DNA from: Afipia sp. Root123D2
GTDB taxonomy: Bacteria > Pseudomonadota > Alphaproteobacteria > Rhizobiales > Xanthobacteraceae
Reading direction: 5' to 3'
Assembly (NCBI RefSeq): GCF_001425835.1
Contig: NZ_LMDP01000002.1
Location: forward strand, 714,828-778,827
DNA length: 64,000 nt
Part shown: positions 36,001 to 42,986 of the stretch, in pieces
Numbering within the stretch: the stretch's first letter is position 1
Layout of the letters: every line of letters begins with the position of its first letter
Notes under the pieces: generated by a model
The model's input: only the letters and a program-made list of their open reading frames with translations
Told to the model about the DNA's origin: nothing
The model's database searches: none
Made by a program: the position numbers and the translations under genes

Positions 36001-36363
36001 ACGCAGGAGGCGGCGCGCATTGCGAGGGCCGCCGAAGCCTGCGCAAATGCCGGAAGCCTGGACGAAGCGATCACCATCTCGATGGAGATTGAACAGATCC
36101 TGTATGAGACGGGTCGTCTACAGGACGCCGCCTCGCTGCTCAATCGAATTTCGCCCCTCACGGTAGGGATGACGGACATGAGAGCCCAAATAGCCAAGCG
36201 GAACGAGGATAGTGACCGCCTTAAAACGGAGAACATGCTTTCGAAGGCACGATCAAATCCTCATCTCATCAAAAAATCAAAGACAGGCAATGAATCAAGT
36301 TGCAGGCGATCACGCGTCTGGGAGGAAATCGACCAAATTAAAAGCCAACCCCTCCAATGCTAG
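36001..36363 (+). pseudogene. Small helical cassette protein, N-terminally truncated copy
   Basis: From 36010 the plus-strand frame encodes AARIARAAEACANAG through YETGRLQDAASLLNRI, matching 33 of 48 residues of the protein at 11304. Further on it extends into a charged region, MRAQIAKRNEDSDRLK, that the first copy lacks. The true N-terminus is missing because the sequence begins at the junction with the inverted methyltransferase fragment; the open frame upstream is antisense to that fragment. Whether it is expressed is unknown. Confidence 0.65.
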
Positions 36364-36845
36364 TGTGGCATTCGCCATGTCCATCGGTCAGGGTGGCTGA
36401 TGTCCGAAGCATCCTTCGTTTATTGATAAGCGCAGCATCGATCATCTGCTGGGGTTGCGGCGTGGTGTTCCGCAACGACTCGTACACGCGCACCTTTCGC
36501 GCTCGTGCCTTCGCGGCGGCCTCCTCCGTCTGCCGATGCTTCTCTCGTCGTTCTTTCTTTCTCAAACAAGGCTACTACGCGACTCACCCATGGGTTTATC
36601 GAAATCCATGTAATCCTCTGAGGCCTTGTAATCCTCTGGAGGCCTTTTCTTATGGCTTTTGTTTGCAGGGTTACGCACGGGCAAGAGCCTATTTGACTAC
36701 CAATACAACGAGGTCGGAGCGCTTGGCGCCGATATATCGACCGCCCCGCTTGAATGGTTGGATTTCTTGCATCGCAAAATGCTGATGCCAATTGTGTGAA
36801 GCCGTCAAGCTGATAGCCTATGCGCGGAGCAACTGGGGGACCGAC
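36364..36845. other. Interval with no well-supported gene
   Basis: No clear gene. A 75-codon, very basic minus-strand frame (36338-36565) has no recognisable family. An 18-base-period direct repeat of TGTAATCCTCTG lies at 36609 and 36627. From 36662 to 36799 a plus-strand frame without a start reads FDYQYNEVGALGADIS and then PLEWLDFLHRK, which looks like the tail of a decayed gene. This is the probable left part of the island that ends at the tRNA gene at 41007. Confidence 0.4.
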
Positions 36846-37184
36846 ATGCTGAGGATATTCACGATCGCCATTGTGCTTTTATCGAACGCTGCTTCGGCGG
36901 AGACCATCAACGTCAAGTATTACGGCACGCTCGACCTTAAGCCCTTTGTCTGCACGGACATAACCCGCAGCAGCTTTATCAACCGCACTTGCTACGACAA
37001 GGCACAACAGTTCATGGTGGTGCAGCTTCGCTCGACCTATTACCCGTACTGCGAAATGCCCGCTGGAACCTATCAGGCATTCCTCAACGCGCCCTCGATG
37101 GGCAAATACTACAACGCGAACATCAAGGGCTCCGGGCCTGACGGCCCGTATGATTGCCGCACGCACCGCAAGCCGACGTACTAG
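36846..37184 (+). CDS. Small secreted protein with KTSC-like domain
   Basis: 112 residues from the ATG at 36846, which follows a GGGGGA site. The signal peptide is MLRIFTIAIVLLSNAASA, with cleavage expected after ASA. The C-terminal half has YCEMPAGTYQAFLNAPSMGKYYNANIKG, which fits the KTSC pattern (a short lysyl-tRNA-synthetase-C-terminal-like domain found in stand-alone small proteins). Four cysteines in the mature part could form two disulfides. The function is unknown. Confidence 0.6.
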   Translation: MLRIFTIAIVLLSNAASAETINVKYYGTLDLKPFVCTDITRSSFINRTCYDKAQQFMVVQLRSTYYPYCEMPAGTYQAFLNAPSMGKYYNANIKGSGPDGPYDCRTHRKPTY

Positions 37185-37495
37185 GGACAGAAGTCATAGG
37201 GGCTCTTTTTTGCCCCGACACCTGCCTTGAACCGGAACATCCATTTGTTGCCGCCGCCAATGTCGCGCGATTCAGAACCATTGGCGTGCAAATTCAGAGC
37301 CCCAGCGCCTCAAATCCGCTGGATTGTTTATCTGGGCGCTTGGCGGCCGGATATAAGGTACAGTCATAAGGGCGCCATCCAAAGCCGCCTATTCAACTTA
37401 GGCCGCGACTACAAGTGGAGGGCTTGCTCAAAGCAGGATGCTCAGTTGTGAAGTGCGAAATGTACCGCTTGCAGCCTAGAGCGACACCTCGCCAG
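37185..37495. other. Interval without recognisable genes
   Basis: Only short frames of 70-90 codons with no family likeness are present. I see no RNA gene or repeat here. It belongs to the low-coding-density island next to the integrase. Confidence 0.35.
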
Positions 37496-37783
37496 CTAAC
37501 CGACAAGTTTGACAATTTTGTAGACGCCGGAGAAGAAGAACCACGCCGATGCGCCGTACATTGCCATGAAGGTAAAAAAGCTCAGGTTTTGCCACCATTC
37601 GCGACTGAAGTAGTGAAAGAGCGTTCTCTCCGCCTTCTTATCGTCTGGGCCTGCGGCGACGATGTTGAACACGGTGTACGACATAACCTCTGAGATCGAC
37701 AGGACGAGTCCGAGGGCAGCTACCGGCTGCTCGATCGTTTGGATCTTGAGTACGGAGACAGCCAAGCTCGAACAGTGCGACAA
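37496..37783 (-). CDS. Hypothetical membrane protein of the island
   Basis: 95 codons with two plausible transmembrane stretches: ALGLVLSISEVMSYTVFNIVAAG near residues 23-45, and FFTFMAMYGASAWFFFSGVY near 69-88, separated by a charged loop. The composition looks like a real membrane protein, but the start is uncertain and no ribosome-binding site is convincing. It overlaps a divergent plus-strand frame (37662-37997). I recognise no family. Confidence 0.35.
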   Translation of the reverse strand: MSHCSSLAVSVLKIQTIEQPVAALGLVLSISEVMSYTVFNIVAAGPDDKKAERTLFHYFSREWWQNLSFFTFMAMYGASAWFFFSGVYKIVKLVG

Positions 37784-37997
37784 TGATTCACTAGCAGGCT
37801 TGGCAGAGCCACGGTTCGATCAGAAGCTACATATTGCCCAACAGAAAGCACTAGACCCGAGCTACGATGTGCTGAGCGATCCGCTAATAGTGACTGACAC
37901 AATCGACGCGATGATGATGGACTTAGCTGAAGAACAGGAGCGACTACGGAATAAGGGTCACGTTCAAAATGCGGAGCAGGCTAAGCCGCCGGAATAA
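37662..37997 (+). CDS. Hypothetical acidic protein of the island (weak)
   Basis: A 111-codon frame whose second half (from about codon 30) is hydrophilic and rich in Asp, Glu and Gln, ending with MMDLAEEQERLRNKG and a basic-acidic tail. The first part is antisense to the membrane-protein frame at 37496, so a later start is likely. No domain is recognised. Confidence 0.25.
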   Translation: MLNTVYDITSEIDRTSPRAATGCSIVWILSTETAKLEQCDNDSLAGLAEPRFDQKLHIAQQKALDPSYDVLSDPLIVTDTIDAMMMDLAEEQERLRNKGHVQNAEQAKPPE

Positions 37998-38229
37998 TAG
38001 CAATCGTAAAAGCTAGCTAGAAGCCCGTGGAAAGCGTTTCGCCTGACGCCCACTCCGGGCCGAGCTATTCAAATTAAACGAACACACGAACTGCGCTACG
38101 TCATGAGCGGCAACCCAAAAACTCGCCTCTCAGGGTCAGCTCAGCAGAACAGTTAGAACCGAGGTCCGGGCCTGTCCCTCCCTATTAGGAGATAGAAACT
38201 TCTCTAGGGGGCACTGCAAATACCGCTCA

Positions 38230-38366
38230 ATGTTTCGACAGGTAATGTCGCGATTTGAATGGTGTTGTATCGTTCTGATAACTGAAGACAGTCCACCAAA
38301 TTTGGTGTATCGGTCTGTCAAGTTATCAGGGGGATACAATACCAACTCATGTTTCTCTAGGTAATG
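38230..38366. repeat. Nested hairpin flanked by an 18-bp spaced direct repeat
   Basis: The outer arms GGTGTTGTATC (38261-38271) and GATACAATACC (38333-38343) pair with one G-T. Next, TGATAACT (38276-38283) and AGTTATCA (38321-38328) pair perfectly after a 4-base internal mismatch. Inside, GACAG (38287-38291) pairs with CTGTC (38315-38319), and ACCAAATTTGGT (38295-38306) is itself a palindrome. The whole hairpin is bracketed by a direct repeat, ATGTTTCNNNNGGTAATG at 38230-38247 and 38349-38366, in which only the central four bases differ. The rest of the AT-rich gap 37998-38562 holds no gene. It could be recombinase or replication-origin DNA. Confidence 0.8.
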
Positions 38367-38562
38367 ATTAGAGAGCTGATGTAGCTACTATCTGCGCATA
38401 GCTTACTACCAGTTTATATATAGCTATCTGTACAACCATTATAGTTAGCTTACGGTCTAGCTTACGGCCTTATGACAAGCTCGTGCACTAAACTGACCTG
38501 AAGAAGGAAGACTGCAGTAACTGTAATGCAGTCGAGCATAGTTGCGACTGTTCCTGTTTGAG

Positions 38563-39171
38563 TTATCGATCATATCGATCTGTAAGAAACGCCGTGTACT
38601 TTTCCCTATAGGAAGCTAGTGTCGTACCGACTTTGCCGACAAACAATTCCTCCACACTATCCTTCAGCATCATGTTCCGTATGCGAAGCCCAAAGTCACC
38701 ATCAGCTTTGATTGCAGTGACAAGCTCCGCGAACTGAGTTTCCATCGACGCTTCTGATGTACCTGGCTCGCAACTCCTACGAACAAATCGCTTAATTGCT
38801 ACACCTGAGTTGAGAGTCCGCAATTCGGCTTGTAGAAAATCTTGTCCTGCCCGCGCCGCTACAGGCCAGTCGTCAGGCCGCCTGTCTCGTCCATACGCAA
38901 ACGTTAGATAGTTCTGCAGCGACGCCAAGATTGATTGGCTTGCTTCATTTGTGCGTCCGGTTGCTAAAGCCCGTACTGTGTCCGGTAAAGTACCATGCTC
39001 TGCGAACTGCATTTCTGATCCAACATAGAATAGAATGAATGGCTGTACCCAATCAGGTTCAACGCGAATATCATTCCGTATGGTCGGACTCTCTGTATGT
39101 GAACGACCAGTGCGTTTAAAGATGACATAGGCAACCACACCAAGCAGCAACAGAAAAATGAGCGTTTCCAT
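38563..39171 (-). CDS. Membrane-anchored hypothetical protein next to integrase
   Basis: 202 residues from the ATG at 39171, which has a GGAGG site six bases upstream. The longer frame to 39258 overlaps the integrase end region with a poor start. METLIFLLLLGVVAYVIFKR is a single N-terminal membrane anchor, followed by a cytoplasmic, largely helical domain of about 175 residues with no known motif. It lies directly downstream of the integrase on the same strand and upstream of the nested hairpin, so it may belong to the integrative element's core. Confidence 0.6.
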   Translation of the reverse strand: METLIFLLLLGVVAYVIFKRTGRSHTESPTIRNDIRVEPDWVQPFILFYVGSEMQFAEHGTLPDTVRALATGRTNEASQSILASLQNYLTFAYGRDRRPDDWPVAARAGQDFLQAELRTLNSGVAIKRFVRRSCEPGTSEASMETQFAELVTAIKADGDFGLRIRNMMLKDSVEELFVGKVGTTLASYREKYTAFLTDRYDR

Positions 39172-39299
39172 CGACAGCCTCCAAATTAAAATATGAAATC
39201 GCGTCACAGGCGCGCAAAGGCCCGCGAGCTTTCGAAGAGGGGATGATGCTGGCAACAAGGAAACGTCTCTACGCCCTTCCCTGCCCGCTCACGCCATGC

Positions 39300-40955
39300 T
39301 CAGTCGGTAGCGGAGCGGCTGTAATCGAGTTTCTCCAATGCATCACGAAGCTGAGCGATCTTAAATCCCGAACTAAAGTAATGCTGGTGCGTTACGCCCT
39401 GACGCTCATGTCCGACGAGTGTCTGCACCAATGTGAGCTCAACTCCAGTTTGCAGCAGTCGCGATACCACCGTATGCCGGAATACATGAAACGAAACGCC
39501 TTTGTCCTTAAGTCCAAGTTTGACGAGGAACTGATCATTGAACCATCGTCCAAGGCTCCGGCCCCATCCATTTTTCGGACAATACTGAAAGTCTTGGAAT
39601 AATTTCTGCGCCCCACTCTCACGCAACGCCTGCACTTGATCTAGTAGACCATACTCGATCAAACGCGAATGAATTGGCACGAGACGGCGAGAGGCATCTG
39701 TTTTTAGGTTTTTAGTGTCGCCATCATCATTCAGATCGAAACACCAAACGCCATCTTGCTGACGGATGTCCGTAAGATGTATCTGCGCAATCTCATTTAG
39801 ACGTGCGCCACTGTATAGAGCAATCAGTGGCCCCCACTTCTGATAATGCTTGCGAACTAGCCCTTTGGAGTTACGCACCAGCTCCTGCAAAATGATCTGC
39901 GCTTGGACCTCGGTGAACGCAGTACGTGTCGTTTTGGATTGCTGCTTCTTACCTAATCGAACAGTCAGTCCCTCAAACACGTTTTTGCTAACATAACTGT
40001 TACGCTTGGCCCAACCGAACATCGTGCCGTAGGTCTGTAGGTATTTGTTGATCGTCTGCACATTGATAGTCTGTACGTCTGCAACGTTCAGAGCATCTTG
40101 CAGGGAGAGACCACGGGTTCTTGGACTCTTCTTACGATTTTTCGGATAGCGAATAAGCGTGTCCTTGACTTTCTGAGCATCCGCAGCAGAGATCGTTGTC
40201 ACGTCTGTATTTTCATCTAGCAGTTCGTTCAATAGCGATAGATGGTCCGCCTTCTCATATTGAGTCTTGAATACCCACTGACCGCCGAGGTTACTATCTT
40301 TCGTATAACGGTCGGCAAGCTCCCGTAGCGAGACATATGATTGTTGAGCAGCAACGTTCTGCATGCTGAACGCGGCATCTGTCTGATTTTCAAATTGGTA
40401 GGTATCGAGAGATCGGTCGTAATCGAGCACAGACGAACAATAGTCACGATAGGCTCGCTTCAATTCCGTGCCGAGAGTAGCATATGCGCTGGTGCCCGGC
40501 TGCAGATTCACTCCGTACATTTTCAAGAAACGAAGTGTCAGCTCTTCGTCATTTTCGCCTAGTTGCAACGACCCGTTGTTCTGTATGGAATCCTGAGCAA
40601 AAGCCAATCCGTTTTCTAGTACTGAGGTGTCCAAACTACAGAGGCGGCCATCCTTTCTGATCTGCGCCTTGCGCTCGGCCAGCAGCTGACTGAAATGTGC
40701 GTTGAGCAACCTTCTGACTTCCTCGTATGTCATTCCGCAATCAGTTCCGTAGGACACCAGTATTTGCCCGACGTTGCTCAGTATGAGCGACAAACGCAAT
40801 GCTTCCTTTGGCTCTCGGGTACGTAGCGAAACCTTCAGCGTTGAAGGCCTAAGTTTAGGATGAAGCGCGAGGGGAAGCGGCCATCGAAAATAGAACACGC
40901 CGTGCCGCGAGCAAGCTAGATACGAGGGGATGAACACGATCAAATGCCTCACCAA
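39300..40955 (-). CDS. Tyrosine recombinase (site-specific integrase)
   Basis: A 551-residue phage-type integrase. The N-terminal arm (about 1-210, beginning with a DUF6538-like block SRHGVFYFRWPLP) and a SAM-like core-binding domain precede the catalytic domain. Its residues are visible: Arg in LYSGARLNEIAQIHL, His-x-x-Arg in FHVFRHTVVSRLL, His in LVGHERQGV and the Tyr nucleophile in THQHYFSSGF. The start is a TTG or the adjacent GTG. It begins 52 bases from the 3' end of a tRNA(CAT) gene and points away from it, the usual arrangement for elements integrated at a tRNA 3' end. Confidence 0.92.
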   Translation of the reverse strand: MVRHLIVFIPSYLACSRHGVFYFRWPLPLALHPKLRPSTLKVSLRTREPKEALRLSLILSNVGQILVSYGTDCGMTYEEVRRLLNAHFSQLLAERKAQIRKDGRLCSLDTSVLENGLAFAQDSIQNNGSLQLGENDEELTLRFLKMYGVNLQPGTSAYATLGTELKRAYRDYCSSVLDYDRSLDTYQFENQTDAAFSMQNVAAQQSYVSLRELADRYTKDSNLGGQWVFKTQYEKADHLSLLNELLDENTDVTTISAADAQKVKDTLIRYPKNRKKSPRTRGLSLQDALNVADVQTINVQTINKYLQTYGTMFGWAKRNSYVSKNVFEGLTVRLGKKQQSKTTRTAFTEVQAQIILQELVRNSKGLVRKHYQKWGPLIALYSGARLNEIAQIHLTDIRQQDGVWCFDLNDDGDTKNLKTDASRRLVPIHSRLIEYGLLDQVQALRESGAQKLFQDFQYCPKNGWGRSLGRWFNDQFLVKLGLKDKGVSFHVFRHTVVSRLLQTGVELTLVQTLVGHERQGVTHQHYFSSGFKIAQLRDALEKLDYSRSATD

Positions 40956-41006
40956 AATGTCCCACCAGTGGGCATCCCGGAACTAAGGCTTTGATCTTTC
41001 GAGAAA

Positions 41007-41082
41007 TGGTGGGCCCGGCAGGACTCGAACCTGCAACCAGACCGTTATGAGCGGTCGGCTCTAACCATTGAGCTACAGGCCC
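41007..41082 (-). tRNA. tRNA with CAT anticodon, probably tRNA-Ile2
   Basis: A 76-base cloverleaf including an encoded CCA. The acceptor GGGCCTG pairs with CGGGCCC (one G-U), the D arm is GCTC/GAGC, the anticodon stem GACCG/CGGTC holds the loop CTCATAA, and the T arm is GCAGG-TTCGAGT-CCTGC. The anticodon CAT fits either tRNA-Ile2 (C34 modified to lysidine) or elongator Met; the overall body resembles Ile2 more than Met. It is the attachment site for the integrase next door. Confidence 0.93.
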
Positions 41083-41213
41083 CGCCGTCGGTTGCGCGGC
41101 GGAAATGCTCTCACCCCATACAATGACCCGTTGCCCCGGGCAATCTATGCCGGACGATCCGGAACAATTTCCGTCTCGGGCGGTTCTCAAGAACCCATCT
41201 TGAGGAGAGACAC

Positions 41214-41420
41214 GTGTTTCGCTGGGCCGTCATTTTACTGATTATTTCACTGATCGCGGGCGGCCTCGGCCTGACCAACATTTCGACATTCGCCAAACGG
41301 CTGTCGATGGTCCTGTTCGCGCTGTTTTTCCTCGGCTTCCTCGCGCTGCTCGGCTTCGCGTATCTGGTCGGGTCGGCAATCGACCATTCCGCGCTGATGC
41401 CGATGATTGTCAGCGTCTAG
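41214..41420 (+). CDS. DUF1328 small membrane protein
   Basis: A 68-residue protein with two transmembrane segments and the DUF1328 opening FRWAVILLIISLIAGGLGLTNIS. It starts at a GTG with TGAGGAG upstream. Family members (YtjA type) are short inner-membrane proteins of unknown function, often stress-associated in alphaproteobacteria. It is transcribed away from the tRNA and converges on the MFS gene. Confidence 0.8.
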   Translation: MFRWAVILLIISLIAGGLGLTNISTFAKRLSMVLFALFFLGFLALLGFAYLVGSAIDHSALMPMIVSV

Positions 41421-41445
41421 GCCTGCACCGCGCCATCGGCGGCGA

Positions 41446-42726
41446 TCAGGTCTGCGGCGTCAGCACCATCCGGCGGCGCGCGCGCAGCAGCAGCGAGATG
41501 ACGATCGTCAGGTTCACCGCGTTCCAGGCCAGCCCGTTGATGAACGCGGCCGCGTACGATCCGGTGCTGTCGAAAATCAATCCCGACACCCAGCCGCCGA
41601 ACGACATGCCGATCACGGAGGCGAAGATCACAATGCCGACGCGGGTGCCCGCCTCGCGCGCCGGCATCGATTCGCGCACAATGATGGCGTAACTCGGAAC
41701 GATCCCGCCCTGAAACAGGCCGAACATCGCGGAGATAATGTAGAGCGACGTCAGGCTGTCGAAAAACACATAGAACAACAGCGCCACGCCCTGCGCGAGC
41801 GAACCGACCAGCAGGGTCCGCAGCCCGCCGATCCGATCCGCCAGAAAGCCGGATCCGATCCGGCTGATGATCCCGAACGCCAGCATCAGCGACAGCATTT
41901 CGGCGCCGCGCGCCACGCCGTAACCGAGGTCGCCGCAATAGGCGACGATGTGCACCTGCGGCATCGCCATCGCCACGCAGCACCCGATCGATGCGATTCC
42001 AAGAAGAGCCGTGAGCGAGTTGGTGCTCAGGCGCAAATCGACCTGCGGCGGCGGTGCATTCTCGTGTGACCGGATTTTCTCATCGCCGATCTGCCAGCGC
42101 AGAATGGCGACGACGACCACCATGAGCAGCGAGCATCCGATGCCGATCACAATATGGGTCGTCCGCCAGCCGGCATAGGCCGTGCCCCGTTCGACAATGG
42201 TCGGCCAGAACGTGCCGGCGACGTAGTTTCCGCTGGCGGCGATGGTCACAGCGAGGCCGCGATATTTCTCGAACCAGTGCGATGCCTCGGCCATCAGCGG
42301 ACCGAACGTCGCCGCCGCTCCGAGTCCGACCGCAAAATGCATCGCATTGAACTGCCACAGCGCAGTCGAATACCCCGCTCCGATATAGCCGACGGCAAGC
42401 GCGACGGTCCCGATCCCGATCGCCGGCACGATGCCGAACCGATCCGAAACCTTGCCCATCCCGACGCCTCCGGCGCCGAAGCCGAGCATGGCGCAGGTAA
42501 ATGCCAGTGAGGCTGCCGCGCGTGTCGCGCCGAACTCGGCCTGGACGGCCGTAATAACAACGACCACCGACCACATCCCGACGCTGCCCAGCGATCCGAT
42601 GATCAAGGCAGTGCCCAGCCGTGCCCATGCCGCGCGGGAATCGGGGTGAAAATGGGAGGGATGGGGTGCTGAATCGGCGGGTATCGTCACGGGACTCAAC
42701 TTCGTCGGCTTGGACTGCGCGGTCAA
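41446..42726 (-). CDS. MFS transporter
   Basis: A 426-residue twelve-TM major facilitator. The TM2-3 motif reads GMGKVSDRFG, a variant of the GxxxDRxGRR signature, in the N-terminal half, and SRIGSGFLADRIGGLR in the C-terminal half. An N-terminal cytoplasmic tail of about 30 residues is proline-rich. It starts at a TTG with GGAG six bases upstream. The sequence is closest to monocarboxylate/oxalate-formate type carriers, but the substrate is not determinable. Confidence 0.85.
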   Translation of the reverse strand: MTAQSKPTKLSPVTIPADSAPHPSHFHPDSRAAWARLGTALIIGSLGSVGMWSVVVVITAVQAEFGATRAAASLAFTCAMLGFGAGGVGMGKVSDRFGIVPAIGIGTVALAVGYIGAGYSTALWQFNAMHFAVGLGAAATFGPLMAEASHWFEKYRGLAVTIAASGNYVAGTFWPTIVERGTAYAGWRTTHIVIGIGCSLLMVVVVAILRWQIGDEKIRSHENAPPPQVDLRLSTNSLTALLGIASIGCCVAMAMPQVHIVAYCGDLGYGVARGAEMLSLMLAFGIISRIGSGFLADRIGGLRTLLVGSLAQGVALLFYVFFDSLTSLYIISAMFGLFQGGIVPSYAIIVRESMPAREAGTRVGIVIFASVIGMSFGGWVSGLIFDSTGSYAAAFINGLAWNAVNLTIVISLLLRARRRMVLTPQT

Positions 42727-42801
42727 GTCATTCTCCGAATGTGCGCTATGCGAGAATAATCCTCCTCTCCAGCCCGGAAAGCCGACCCCCGCTGTCCGGC
42801 A

Positions 42802-42816
42802 TTAACCATTTGCTAA
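42802..42816 (+). promoter_or_regulatory. CtrA-like site upstream of flhA
   Basis: TTAA-N7-CTAA, reading TTAACCATTTGCTAA, is one base off the CtrA consensus TTAA-N7-TTAA. It lies about 170 bases before the flhA start at 42987. The TTAACCAT octamer also occurs upstream of ctrA at 49662. CtrA control of flagellar genes is well established in alphaproteobacteria; binding here is inferred. Confidence 0.4.
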
Positions 42817-42986
42817 CCATAAACTGGGCAAATTTTGCCGGGTGAAGTCGAGTGTCGTCGGTCGTGCAGAACGGGGGAGATCCCGTGGACGCAAGCGCGG
42901 TGAATCACTTCTCGGTCGGCGGCCCTTCGGCCGCCGCGAAAACGTTTGGCGCCCGGGAACGGCATGCGCGCGGGGAAGCGGCGACG

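Noticed and set aside
38230-38366. Nested hairpin as a retron ncRNA
   Set aside because: No reverse transcriptase is encoded in the neighbourhood and the arms lack a conserved branching guanosine context.
38230-38366. CRISPR-like repeat array
   Set aside because: Only two repeat copies with one hairpin between them; no spacers, and no cas genes in the window.
41007-41082. A duplicated tRNA 3' end as the second attachment site within 30-41 kb
   Set aside because: I searched by eye for the T-arm and acceptor sequence on both strands and saw no second copy; it may lie outside the window or have diverged.
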